DNA of 42,693 bases from Betaproteobacteria bacterium (GCA_028292405.1 JAQGMJ010000033.1:1-42693); one strand, 5' to 3'. Shown: positions 26,076-34,457, numbered from the stretch's first letter. A program made the numbers and translations. The notes: a model not told the origin generated them from the letters alone.

Positions 26076-26087
26076 GTCACCGGCCGC
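25999..26087. repeat. 15-bp inverted repeat linked to the direct repeat
   Basis: GCGGCCGGTGACGCC at 25999-26013 is the exact reverse complement of 26073-26087 (GGCGTCACCGGCCGC), which encodes codons 12-16 of the Gfo/Idh gene. The segment between the two direct copies therefore contains an inverted piece of the sequence that follows the second copy. Confidence 0.95.
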
Positions 26088-27203
26088 ATGGGCATGAATC
26101 AGCACCTGATCCGCTCTATCGCCGCCATCCGCGCGCAAGGCGGCGTCACCCTGAAAAACGGCGACAGGGTCATGCCAGACCCGATCCTGATCGGCCGCAA
26201 CGCGGAGAAAGTCGCCGCACTGGCGAAGGCACACAATGTCGAGCGCTGGAGCACAGACCTCGACAAGGCGTTGGCGAACAAGGAAGACACCCTGTTCTTC
26301 GACGCCGCCACCACGCAGATGCGTCCCACCCTGCTGGCGAAGGCGATCAATGCCGGCAAGGACATCTATTGCGAAAAGCCGGTTGCGACCAACCTGAAAG
26401 AAGCGCTGGACATCTACAAGCTGGCGATGTCCAAGGGCATCAAGCACGGCGTGGTGCAGGACAAGCTTTTTTTGCCCGGCCTGACCAAGCTGAAGATGCT
26501 GATCGACTCGGGCTTTTTCGGCCGGATTCTCTCGGTGCGCGGCGAGTTCGGCTACTGGGTGTTCGAAGGCGACCTGCAGCCGATCCAGCGGCCCTCGTGG
26601 AATTATCGCGACGAGGACGGCGGCGGCATCATCCTTGACATGGTTTGCCACTGGCGCTACGTGCTGGACAATCTGTTCGGCGAGGTAAAGTCGGTCTCCT
26701 GCCTCGGCGCCACCCATATCCCCGAGCGCCTCGATGAAGAGGGCAGGAGATACAAGGCGACGGCGGACGATGCGGCCTACGCTACATTCGAGCTTGAGGG
26801 CCGCGACGGCAACCAGGTGATCGCGCAGATCAACAGTTCCTGGACTACGCGCGTGCGCCGTGACGACCTGGTGACTTTCCATGTGGACGGCACCCACGGT
26901 TCCGCCGTCGCCGGCCTGACCGACGTGCGCACCCAGGCACGCGTCAATACGCCCAAGCCGGTGTGGAACCCGGACGTGCGCCAGCCAATGAATTTCTTCG
27001 AGCACTGGCAGATGGTTCCGGAGTACGCCAACTTCGACAACGGCTTCAAGATCCAGTGGGAAGCCTTCATCCGCCACTTGGCTGAAGACGCGCCCTACAA
27101 GTGGAACCTGCTGGAAGGCGCCAAGGGCGTGCAGCTAGTCGAGGCCGCGCTGCAAAGCTGGAAAGAGCGGCGCTGGGTCGATGTGCCGGCGCTAAAGGCA
27201 TAG
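26040..27203 (+). CDS. Gfo/Idh/MocA-family oxidoreductase
   Basis: This is an NAD(P)-dependent sugar or cyclitol dehydrogenase (387 residues). The N-terminal Rossmann part is [20 protein letters not shown] (residues 6-25), an NGVTGRMG variant of the usual GxGxxG. The family EKP motif stands at 112-114 in [14 protein letters not shown]. Further on are [21 protein letters not shown] (the Asp..His pair that binds substrate) and [24 protein letters not shown] gives a good ribosome-binding site. Members oxidise a ring hydroxyl to a ketone, often at C-3, or reduce it back. Co-transcription with the isomerases and the DUF993 aldolase suggests 3-keto-sugar or inositol-like chemistry. Confidence 0.92.
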   Translation: MAQQRLGIIMNGVTGRMGMNQHLIRSIAAIRAQGGVTLKNGDRVMPDPILIGRNAEKVAALAKAHNVERWSTDLDKALANKEDTLFFDAATTQMRPTLLAKAINAGKDIYCEKPVATNLKEALDIYKLAMSKGIKHGVVQDKLFLPGLTKLKMLIDSGFFGRILSVRGEFGYWVFEGDLQPIQRPSWNYRDEDGGGIILDMVCHWRYVLDNLFGEVKSVSCLGATHIPERLDEEGRRYKATADDAAYATFELEGRDGNQVIAQINSSWTTRVRRDDLVTFHVDGTHGSAVAGLTDVRTQARVNTPKPVWNPDVRQPMNFFEHWQMVPEYANFDNGFKIQWEAFIRHLAEDAPYKWNLLEGAKGVQLVEAALQSWKERRWVDVPALKA

Positions 27204-27227
27204 GGACCCAGCTCTCGCGGCTCGATA

Positions 27228-27310
27228 CCGTTGGTGGCGAGCCTGTCGAACCACGCGTGACTTGAGCAGTGGGCAAGTCACACACCCTTCGACAAGCTCA
27301 GGGCGAACGG
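27228..27310. repeat. REP-like nested palindromic element
   Basis: An outer imperfect inverted repeat pairs CCGTTGGTGGCGAGCCTGTC (from 27228) with CTTCGACAAGCTCAGGGCGA and following bases (27285-27310). Inside it stands a perfect eight-base inverted repeat, GTGACTTG (27257-27264) and CAAGTCAC (27274-27281). The TTCGACA-GCTCAGG type of sequence is known as a dispersed intergenic repeat in many proteobacteria. It lies between two co-directional genes and could form a stable RNA or DNA hairpin. Confidence 0.6.
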
Positions 27311-27373
27311 GGAGGTTGGCGTGGCAGGAATCAGGACGCACACGTAACTTGCATTAGTTTCAAAGGAGCACCC

Positions 27374-28561
27374 ATGAACGCCCCCGACAAGATTGCCCGC
27401 ACGCTCAAGCTGCCGACCGCCACCGGCAAGCTGGAGAATTTCAGCCTCTCCGCGCCGCGCGACTTCCCCGCCAGGCCTTCGCGCGCCTTCACGCGCATCG
27501 CCTATTCAGCGGCGCACGTGGTGGCCAACCCGCTGGCCGCCAACAATCCCTGGCTCGATTGCAATATCGACTGGGAAGCGAGCATGCGCTACCGCCGTTA
27601 CTTGTGGGAACTGGGCCTGGGCGTGGCCGAGGCGATGGATACGGCGCAGCGCGGCATGGGGATGGATTGGCCGACCTCGCTCGAATTGATCAAGCGCTCG
27701 ATCGCCGAGAGTAAACACGTCAAGGGCGCGTTTCTCGCCAGCGGCGCAGGTACCGACCATCTGGCGGTGGAAGACGCGAAATCGGTGGACGACGTCATCC
27801 GCGCCTATGAAGAGCAGGTCGAGGCGATCGAAGCGGCCGGCGGCAAGATCATCCTGATGGCCAGCCGCGCGCTGGTGAAGGTGGCAAAAGGCCCGGACGA
27901 TTATCACAAGGTCTATGACCGCATCCTCTCGCAGGTGAAAGAGCCGGTGGTGATCCACTGGCTGGGCGAGATGTTCGACCCCGCGCTGGCCGGCTACTGG
28001 GGCAATGCGGACCACATGAAGGCGATGGACACGGCGGTGGAGGCGATCAACCGCAACGCCGCCAAGGTGGACGGCGTGAAAGTCTCCCTGCTCGACAAGG
28101 ACAAGGAAATCGCCATGCGCCGCCGCCTGGTGAAAGGCGTACGCATGTACACCGGCGACGACTTCAACTACGCGGAACTCATCGCCGGCGACAGCGAAGG
28201 CCATAGCGACGCCCTGCTGGGCATTTTCGACGCCATTGCGCCCGCAGCCTCCGCCGCCCTGGATGCGCTGGCCGCCGGCGACCGCAAGAAGTTCGACGCC
28301 ATTCTCGAGCCGACGGTGCCGCTGTCGCGCCACATCTTCCAGGCGCCGACGCGCTTCTACAAGACCGGCGTGGTGTTCATGGCCTACCTCAACGGTTTGC
28401 AGGACCATTTCGTGATGGTCGGCGGCCAGCAAAGCACGCGCTCGCTGCCGCACCTGGCCGAGTTGTTCCGCCTGGCCGATGCCGCGGGCCTGCTGCGCGA
28501 CCCGGACCTGGCCTGCGCGCGGATGAAAAGCGTGCTGGCGGTGCATGGCGTCGCCGCTTGA
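27374..28561 (+). CDS. DUF993 protein, dihydrodipicolinate-synthase-like aldolase
   Basis: A 395-residue protein resembling DUF993, a branch of the DHDPS/aldolase class I superfamily (TIM barrel, Schiff-base lysine). CAAAGGAG lies upstream of the ATG. Lys236 in VDGVKVSLLDKDKE fits the position of the DHDPS Schiff-base lysine (GxK on strand six). The usual DHDPS tyrosine strand reads PVVIHWLGEMFDP here. QAPTRFYKTGVVFMAYLNGL and DHFVMVGGQQSTRSLPHL are other long conserved-looking stretches. Members of this superfamily split or join 2-oxo acids with an aldehyde, so a retro-aldol or dehydratase step on an oxidised sugar acid is expected. The substrate is unknown. It lies between the Gfo/Idh gene and the second epimerase gene. 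Confidence 0.85.
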   Translation: MNAPDKIARTLKLPTATGKLENFSLSAPRDFPARPSRAFTRIAYSAAHVVANPLAANNPWLDCNIDWEASMRYRRYLWELGLGVAEAMDTAQRGMGMDWPTSLELIKRSIAESKHVKGAFLASGAGTDHLAVEDAKSVDDVIRAYEEQVEAIEAAGGKIILMASRALVKVAKGPDDYHKVYDRILSQVKEPVVIHWLGEMFDPALAGYWGNADHMKAMDTAVEAINRNAAKVDGVKVSLLDKDKEIAMRRRLVKGVRMYTGDDFNYAELIAGDSEGHSDALLGIFDAIAPAASAALDALAAGDRKKFDAILEPTVPLSRHIFQAPTRFYKTGVVFMAYLNGLQDHFVMVGGQQSTRSLPHLAELFRLADAAGLLRDPDLACARMKSVLAVHGVAA

Positions 28562-28569
28562 GGCAACAG

Positions 28570-29433
28570 ATGCGCGACTTTTCCCAATCCCACGAACAGC
28601 TTTCGCTCAACACCGCCACGGTACGCAAGCAGTGGAAGCTCGACCGCATCATCGACGAATGCGCCAGGCGCGGTATAGGCGCCATTTCACCCTGGCGCGA
28701 GCAGGTGGTGGCAGTCGGGCTTGAGAAAGTCGCCAAGCAATTGCGCGACACCGGCACCGAACTCTCCGGCTATTGCCGTGGCGGTTTTTTTCCGGCGGCC
28801 GATGCGGCGGGCCTGAAGGCCGCCTTGGACGACAACCGCAAGGCAATCGACGAAGCAAAGACGGTAAACGCTCCCTGCCTGGTGCTGGTGGTCGGCGCCC
28901 TGCCCGGCGCGCTCGACGGCAAGGCGGCCTACAAGGACATCGCCCGTGCGCGCGGCGAAGTGCGCGACGGCATCGCCGCTTCGCTGGAGTATGCGAAAAA
29001 CGTCGGCATGCCGCTTGCCATCGAGCCTCTGCACCCGATGCAGGCGGCCGACCGCGCCTGCGTCAACACGCTGGAACAGGCGCTCGACCTGTGCGACGAG
29101 CTCGACCCGGGCCGCAGCGGCATGCTCGGCGTGGCATGCGATGTCTATCACGTCTGGTGGGACCCGAAGCTGCAGGAGCAGATCGCCCGTGCCGGCGAAA
29201 AGCGCCTGCTGGCCTTTCACGTCTGCGACTGGCTGACGCCGACGCGCGACCTGCTGAACGACCGCGGCATGATGGGCGACGGCGTGATCGAGCTGAAAAA
29301 GCTGCGCGAGTGGGTCGAGGCCGCAGGTTTCGCAGGGCGCTGCGAAGTGGAGATTTTTTCCGAGCACTGGTGGAGCAAGCCGGGCGAGGAAGTGCTGGAC
29401 ACGGTAATAGCGCGGCACAAGAGCATGGTGTAA
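28570..29433 (+). CDS. Second sugar isomerase/epimerase, TIM barrel
   Basis: This is another xylose-isomerase-like TIM barrel (287 residues), not closely similar to the one at 22735. Metal ligands by pattern are Glu152 (AIEPLHPM), Asp191 (ACDVYHVWWDP), His217 (AFHVCDW) and Glu261 (EVEIFSEHWW). GAGG, which includes the previous stop codon, lies six bases before the ATG at 28570; an upstream TTG is less likely. The ACDVYHVWWDP segment with Trp-rich surroundings is typical of IolE/IolI-like proteins that act on keto-inositols or 3-keto-sugars. It immediately follows the DUF993 gene, and the two probably act in sequence. Confidence 0.88.
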   Translation: MRDFSQSHEQLSLNTATVRKQWKLDRIIDECARRGIGAISPWREQVVAVGLEKVAKQLRDTGTELSGYCRGGFFPAADAAGLKAALDDNRKAIDEAKTVNAPCLVLVVGALPGALDGKAAYKDIARARGEVRDGIAASLEYAKNVGMPLAIEPLHPMQAADRACVNTLEQALDLCDELDPGRSGMLGVACDVYHVWWDPKLQEQIARAGEKRLLAFHVCDWLTPTRDLLNDRGMMGDGVIELKKLREWVEAAGFAGRCEVEIFSEHWWSKPGEEVLDTVIARHKSMV

Positions 29434-29502
29434 GGCGGGGCCAAATGCGCCGGGTTGACCGGCCGCCGCACTTCGGCCAGACTGCACCCCATGGTCTGGC
29501 AT

Positions 29503-29527
29503 GGAACAAGCTTGTAAAGCCTGTTCC
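29503..29527 (+). promoter_or_regulatory. Near-perfect 9-7-9 inverted repeat before the third Bug gene
   Basis: GGAACAAGC (29503-29511) pairs with GCCTGTTCC (29519-29527) with one mismatch, about 18 bases before the ATG at 29545. It could be an operator or a leader hairpin. No clear promoter accompanies it. Confidence 0.35.
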
Positions 29528-29544
29528 AACATTGGGAGTGCCGC

Positions 29545-30516
29545 ATGTTCAAGACTCGTCCGCTTGTCCGTGTTTGTCTCTACATTCTCGCCAGCGCGGC
29601 CGTGCCCGCGCTGGCGGCCTACCCCGACCATCCGATCCGGATGATCGTGCCCTACGCGCCCGGTTCTTCGCCGGATAACATCTGCCGGGCGCTGGGCCAG
29701 GAACTGGGCCACGCGATGGGCACCTCTATCGTCATCGACAACCGTGGCGGCGCCTCCGGCTCGATCGGCAGCGAAGCCATCGCCAAGTCGGCACCGGATG
29801 GCTACACCATCGGCTACGGCAACATCGGCACCCTGACCACCAACCGCTTCATGATCAGCCGCATGTCCTACGACCCCGACCATGACTTCACCATGATCGC
29901 CCTGCTGGGCGCGGTGCAGAACATACTCGCGGTGAACAACAACCTGCCCGCGCGCAATGTGCAGGAGTTGATCGCCCTGGCCAAAGCCAAGCCGGGCAAG
30001 CTGGTGATGGCCTCCGGCGGCGCCGGCAACACCGGCCACCTCGGCGGCGAGCTGTTCAAGTCGATGACCGGCACCTACATGCTGCATGTGCCCTACAAGG
30101 GCAGCGCGGCGGCGATCACCGATTTGATCGGCGGCCAGGCGGACCTGATGTTCGACAACCTTTCTTCCGTTGGCTCGTTCGTCAAGTCGGGCAAGCTGCG
30201 CGGCCTGGGCGTGTCGGGTTCCACGCGCTCGCCCTCCTTCCCCGATGTGCCGACCATCGCCGAATCCGGCGTGCCGGGCTATGAAACTCTCGCCTGGGGC
30301 GGCGTGATAGCGCCCGCCGGCCTGCCGCCGGAAATCGCCGCGCGCCTGAACGCGGAGGTCAACAAGGCGCTGAAGACCGCCGCATTGAAGGCTGCCTATT
30401 TCAACATGGGCTTCGAGCCTGCTGGCGGCACACCGGCCGAATTCACCAACTATGTTCACAAGGAAATGCCGAAGTGGCAGGCGGTGATCAAACGCTCCGG
30501 GGCGAAGATGGAGTGA
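29545..30516 (+). CDS. Bug/TctC-family substrate-binding protein without its own permeases
   Basis: A periplasmic carboxylate receptor (323 residues). Signal peptide VCLYILASAAVPALAA is followed by YPDHPIRMIVPYAPGSSPD, then VIDNRGGASGSIGSEAIAKS and DGYTIGYGNIG, and HVPYKGSAAAITDLIGGQAD, all standard Bug family segments. In this copy the usual PPGG loop reads YAPGSSPD. It lies 111 bases after the second epimerase gene and has no neighbouring TctA/TctB, so it may feed the operon's TctBA with a second substrate or act as a sensor. GGGAG lies before the ATG. Confidence 0.92.
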   Translation: MFKTRPLVRVCLYILASAAVPALAAYPDHPIRMIVPYAPGSSPDNICRALGQELGHAMGTSIVIDNRGGASGSIGSEAIAKSAPDGYTIGYGNIGTLTTNRFMISRMSYDPDHDFTMIALLGAVQNILAVNNNLPARNVQELIALAKAKPGKLVMASGGAGNTGHLGGELFKSMTGTYMLHVPYKGSAAAITDLIGGQADLMFDNLSSVGSFVKSGKLRGLGVSGSTRSPSFPDVPTIAESGVPGYETLAWGGVIAPAGLPPEIAARLNAEVNKALKTAALKAAYFNMGFEPAGGTPAEFTNYVHKEMPKWQAVIKRSGAKME

Positions 30517-30523
30517 ACGGACA

Positions 30524-30808
30524 ATGCCTCTCCTTCGACTTCACGGCGATTTCAACGATTTAATCGGCGAGTATCTTTGCCTCTCGCATGAAGAAAAATG
30601 CCGTGCCAGTTCAGGCACAATGGTCGCTGTAAGGGAGGGCATTCCCGCGACGGCTGTTGACGAGGACGGCGATGAAGATGGAATTGCAATGGAACTGGTT
30701 GCCGCCGGTACCATCGTACGCTCGCCAGACTGGCTGCAATGCTTGGGGTCGCGTTGGTGCTTGCTGATCGATGAAAGAGGCGTTCGACAAGAGCCGAAGG
30801 CCCGATGA
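30524..30808 (+). CDS. Small acidic hypothetical protein
   Basis: A 94-residue frame seven bases after the Bug gene. It contains an acidic repeat-like run (DEDGDEDG), Cys in YLCLSHEEKC and WLQCLGSRWCLLIDERG at the C-terminal end, a stretch that looks like folded protein rather than noise. Codon use is less GC-biased than in the neighbours (for example TTA, AGG and CTT codons), which could mean recent acquisition. No known domain is recognised. A competing minus-strand frame overlaps it but looks less protein-like. Confidence 0.5.
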   Translation: MPLLRLHGDFNDLIGEYLCLSHEEKCRASSGTMVAVREGIPATAVDEDGDEDGIAMELVAAGTIVRSPDWLQCLGSRWCLLIDERGVRQEPKAR

Positions 30809-30839
30809 TCCCCACTTCACTTCTGAAAGTATAGATTTC

Positions 30840-32279
30840 ATGTCCGACCATTACGACCTGATCATCCGCAACGGCACCCTGATCGACGGCGTGCGCACGC
30901 CGCGCTACGCGGGCGACGTCGGCATCAAGGACGGACGCATCGCCAAACTGGGCAAGCTCGATGGCGCGCGCGCCGATAGTGAGATCGACGCTGGCGGCAA
31001 GATTGTCGCACCGGGCTTCATCGACTCGCATACCCACGACGACCGCATGCTCACGTTGGCGCCGGAGATGACGCCGAAGCTGAGCCAAGGGGTGACCACA
31101 GTGATCGCCGGCAATTGCGGCATCAGCCTGGCGCCGCTGGTGCATGCGGAGCCGCCCTCGCCGCTGGACCTGATCGACGACGGCAATGCCTACCATTTCA
31201 AGAGCTTCGCCGAATTCATGCAGGCGCGCGATGCGGTACCGGCGGCGATCAACGCGGCCTTCCTGGTCGGCCACACCACGCTGCGAGTGGCGGCGATGGA
31301 CAATCTCGAGCGCGCCGCCACGCCGGCGGAGACCGCGCGCATGGCGCAGATGAGCGAAGAGGCGATGACGGCCGGCGCCATCGGCTTGTCCACCGGCACC
31401 TACTATCCGCCGGCGGCGGCGGCCAGCACCGAAGAAATCATCGCTGTCGCCAAGCCGCTGGCCCGCCACGGCGGGCGCTACGTCACCCACATGCGCCATG
31501 AAGACGAGGAAATCATTCCGGCGATGGAGGAGGCCTTTCGCATAGGCCGCGAAGCGGGTGTGCCGGTGATCATTTCGCATCACAAGGTGGTGGGCAAGGC
31601 CAACTTCGGCCGCTCGGTCGAGACCCTGGCGCTGCTGCAAAAGGCCCAGGCTATGCAGCCGGTATGCATCGACTGTTACCCTTATGTGGCTTCATCGACC
31701 ATGTTGCGCGCAGACCGCATCGCCTCGGCTTCGCGCATCATCGTCACCTGGTCCAAACCGCTGCCGCAATACACTGGCCGCGACCTGGTGGATGTAGCCA
31801 AAGAGATGGGCGTGTCGCAGGAGGAAGCGGTGGCGCGGTTGCGCCCGGCCGGCGGTATCTACTTTTCGATGGAAGAGGCGGACGTACAGCGCATCCTCAA
31901 GTTCGAAGACACGATGGTCGGCTCCGACGGCCTGCCGCACGACATCAAGCCGCATCCGCGCCTGTGGGGCACCTTTCCGCGCGTACTGGGGCATTACGCC
32001 CGCGACGTCGGCCTGTTTCCGCTGGAGACGGCGGTGTACAAGATGACCGGGCTTACCGCCGAAAAATTCGGCCTGGAGAATCGCGGGCGCCTGGCACCAG
32101 GCTGCTTTGCTGACATCACGATTTTCGATGCCGCTACCATCGGCGACGCCGCTACCTTCACCGAGCCGACCGCGCAGGCGCACGGCATCGAAACGGTGAT
32201 TGTCGGCGGCGTGCCGGCCTGGCACGCAGGCAAGGCGACCGGTGCGCGAACCGGCAAGGTATTGCGCGGCGGCCGCTAG
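30840..32279 (+). CDS. N-acyl-D-amino-acid deacylase (D-aminoacylase), amidohydrolase family
   Basis: This is a zinc amidohydrolase that releases free D-amino acids from N-acyl-D-amino acids (479 residues). The ATG at 30840 gives MSDHYDLIIRNGTLIDGVRT. Metal and catalytic residues: His64 and His66 (DSHTHDD), Cys93 (AGNCGIS, the cysteine ligand typical of D-aminoacylases), His217/His220 (VTHMRHED), His247 (IISHHKV) and Asp363 (VGSDGLPHD). The C-terminal small beta-domain reads GRLAPGCFADITIFD. The acyl and amino-acid preference is unknown. It ends the plus-strand cluster and faces the SulP gene. A link with the D-amino-acid genes at the right of the window is possible. Confidence 0.93.
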   Translation: MSDHYDLIIRNGTLIDGVRTPRYAGDVGIKDGRIAKLGKLDGARADSEIDAGGKIVAPGFIDSHTHDDRMLTLAPEMTPKLSQGVTTVIAGNCGISLAPLVHAEPPSPLDLIDDGNAYHFKSFAEFMQARDAVPAAINAAFLVGHTTLRVAAMDNLERAATPAETARMAQMSEEAMTAGAIGLSTGTYYPPAAAASTEEIIAVAKPLARHGGRYVTHMRHEDEEIIPAMEEAFRIGREAGVPVIISHHKVVGKANFGRSVETLALLQKAQAMQPVCIDCYPYVASSTMLRADRIASASRIIVTWSKPLPQYTGRDLVDVAKEMGVSQEEAVARLRPAGGIYFSMEEADVQRILKFEDTMVGSDGLPHDIKPHPRLWGTFPRVLGHYARDVGLFPLETAVYKMTGLTAEKFGLENRGRLAPGCFADITIFDAATIGDAATFTEPTAQAHGIETVIVGGVPAWHAGKATGARTGKVLRGGR

Positions 32280-32291
32280 GGGCGTCGCCAT

Positions 32292-32310
32292 GCCGGCCAC
32301 GGGGGCCGGC
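32292..32310. terminator. Shared hairpin between convergent genes
   Basis: GCCGGCC (32292-32298) pairs perfectly with GGCCGGC (32304-32310) in the 39-bp gap between the D-aminoacylase and SulP genes. GGCGTCGCC stands as a direct repeat on either side (32281-32289 and 32311-32319). No U-run is present, so termination would be weak or Rho-aided. Confidence 0.5.
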
Positions 32311-32318
32311 GGCGTCGC

Positions 32319-34457
32319 CTAGGCTTGCAAAGTCGAGTTCAGGGTATTGGCAAAGGCCAGGCGCTCCGACATTACGCGGATCAACGCCACGCACAGCGCT
32401 TCGGCCAGCGCGGGAGACTCGGCGCGCATGCGCTCGAGCGCATCGCGGCTCAGCACATAGACCACGCTGTAGTGTTGCGCGACTACCGAGGCGGCGCGCA
32501 GTTCGCTGCGGTACAGGCCCATCTCGCCGATCATGGTGTGGCGGCCAAGGGTGCGCAGGCGCATTATCTGTCCGTCGCCGGCGCTGCGCTCGACCGACAC
32601 CTCACCCTCATCGACAAAGAACATCGCATCGGCGGCCTCGCCTTGCCGGCAAAGGTACTCGCCGGCGGCCACCTCAATGCGGTTCACGTAGTGCAAAAGC
32701 TGGTGCGCCGATTCGCGGGCGCCGAACTCGCGCGCCAGCCAGGCGATGACATCCGGCGTAATGGTGTGTTCGTCCGGCCCGTGGCGGCGCAGCAGTTCGG
32801 ATTCGCACCACTCCAGCCCGGCGTCCAGGTTGGCGTAACGTGCCTCGCTCCAGCCGCGCCGCGCCAGCGAGGCCAGGTCGGCGGCCAGGGCCGCATTGGC
32901 GCCGGTGATCACCAGGGTGACGCCCCGCGCGGCCGCCGCCGCGTGAATTTTGCGAAAGCTCGACAACGCCGAGGAGTCGATGCCGTGGACGAAGCGAAAA
33001 TCGAGGATCATGAATTCGACCGGGCGCGCTGTATCAACCAGTTGTTCCAGCAGGATGCGGTAGAGTCGGTCGGCGGTGCCGAAAAAAATGAAACCCTGCA
33101 GCACGAACACGCGGATCGCATCGCCGGCGTTTTTCAGATAACTGCCCTGCGCTCCGGCACGCACCCGGCTGCTGGTGAAGATGGCTGCGTTGAGATGGTG
33201 CTTGACCACGCTGACGCGCCCATAGTTGACCGCGAAGATCAGGCAGGAGGCGATCACCCCGGTGAGTACGCCGGTGACGAAGCCCCACACGATCACCACC
33301 AGCGCGATCAGGAGGATGGTCAGGTATTCGGGCCAGGAGCAGGTCCTGCGCGCGGCCACCAGCCAGCTCCACAGCGTCGCGCCGCCCATCGAGATGATCA
33401 GTCCGCCCAGCAGCAGGCGCGGGATGAAGGAAATGATGGACGGGCCGGCGAACATCAGGCCCAGCGAGGCCGCCGCCATCGCCAGCCCGCCGGCGCGTGA
33501 GGTCGAGCCGAGGCGCAAGTTGAGCAGGCTCCGGCTCAAGCCAACGTTGCCCGGCATCCCGCCGCAGGCCGCGTTGGCGAGCAGCGCGGCGCCGTGCATG
33601 CGCAGTTCGCGGTCCAGGTCGATGTCGCTGTGCGACTCGATCTCTAGCGCGGTCGAGTTCATCAGGATGGTCAGGGTGCTGACCAGCGCTACCGTCACCA
33701 GGTCGCCCAGGCGGTCGGCGAGCGCGCCGGCGTCGATCAGCGCGAAATCCGCCGCCGACCAGGGCTGCCACCATACGGAGCGGCCCGGCAGCCCGTAAAG
33801 CCAGCCGCTGTGGCGCGCCTCCTCCAGCGAAATGCCGGTCAGCGCCAGCACGCCCAGCACCCCGAGAATCCCGACCAGCAGCATCACCGGCATCGCCAGC
33901 AGGTGCTTGAAGCGCTTGAGCGCTGCCGTCAGCACCCCCGCCCAGGCTAGCGCGGCGAGCGCCTTCCAGGCGAACTGCCCGGCCGCGGGGTCGGCCAGCG
34001 CCGCCCAGCTGAGCGGCTCGTCGGTGGTGATCTGCAGGCCGCCGGATACCATCAGCCAGCCCACCCCGGCCATGAAGCCGCCGGTCACCGGGTAGGGCAC
34101 ATAGCGGATCCAGCGACCCAGGCGCGCCGCGCCCAGCACGTACAGGGTGAGTCCCATGACCACGCCGCTCGACACCAGCAGATACATCGCATTGACCGCC
34201 GATTCGCGCGGCGACAGGCCGGCCGGCAAGTGGGCGGCAAGCAGGGCGGCGGCGGCGGCGAGCACCGCGACTACATTGTTCTCCGGCCCGGCGATGGCGA
34301 AGGGAAAGGCGCTTTTCCACGCCATCAACAGGCCGATCACCACGGCGCCGACCATCGCCGCGCTGATGCCATAGCCAAGCCCGGACGAAAGCGGGCCGGA
34401 AAACACCAGGGCTGCGAATGAAAAGGAATACGACAGCGAGACGACGCCGATCACCAC
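32319..34457 (-). CDS. SulP-family anion transporter with STAS and cyclic-nucleotide-binding domains
   Basis: A large inner-membrane transporter with a cytoplasmic regulatory tail. The first 430 residues or so are hydrophobic SulP segments, including KSAFPFAIAGPENNVVAVLA and PVTGGFMAGVGWLMVSGGLQ. A STAS domain follows (about 435-555, with ILDFRFVHGIDSSALSSFRK), then a cNMP-binding-like domain (about 580-700, with EYLCRQGEAADAMFFVDEGE and IGEMGLYRSELRAASVV). The frame used begins at GTG 34457. An AAGGAG is ideally placed for an ATC codon at 34520 that would add 21 residues, so the true start is uncertain. SulP proteins move sulfate, bicarbonate or C4-dicarboxylates; E. coli DauA is a dicarboxylate example. 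Position after gltL favours a dicarboxylate. Confidence 0.85.
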   Translation of the reverse strand: MVIGVVSLSYSFSFAALVFSGPLSSGLGYGISAAMVGAVVIGLLMAWKSAFPFAIAGPENNVVAVLAAAAALLAAHLPAGLSPRESAVNAMYLLVSSGVVMGLTLYVLGAARLGRWIRYVPYPVTGGFMAGVGWLMVSGGLQITTDEPLSWAALADPAAGQFAWKALAALAWAGVLTAALKRFKHLLAMPVMLLVGILGVLGVLALTGISLEEARHSGWLYGLPGRSVWWQPWSAADFALIDAGALADRLGDLVTVALVSTLTILMNSTALEIESHSDIDLDRELRMHGAALLANAACGGMPGNVGLSRSLLNLRLGSTSRAGGLAMAAASLGLMFAGPSIISFIPRLLLGGLIISMGGATLWSWLVAARRTCSWPEYLTILLIALVVIVWGFVTGVLTGVIASCLIFAVNYGRVSVVKHHLNAAIFTSSRVRAGAQGSYLKNAGDAIRVFVLQGFIFFGTADRLYRILLEQLVDTARPVEFMILDFRFVHGIDSSALSSFRKIHAAAAARGVTLVITGANAALAADLASLARRGWSEARYANLDAGLEWCESELLRRHGPDEHTITPDVIAWLAREFGARESAHQLLHYVNRIEVAAGEYLCRQGEAADAMFFVDEGEVSVERSAGDGQIMRLRTLGRHTMIGEMGLYRSELRAASVVAQHYSVVYVLSRDALERMRAESPALAEALCVALIRVMSERLAFANTLNSTLQA

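Noticed and set aside
28687..30459. A 590-codon open frame on the minus strand
   Set aside because: Antisense to the second epimerase and the Bug receptor; no protein-like motifs, typical of high-GC shadow frames.
30611..30841. A 76-codon minus-strand frame overlapping the small acidic gene
   Set aside because: No start signal or protein-like composition; the plus-strand frame is preferred, though weakly.
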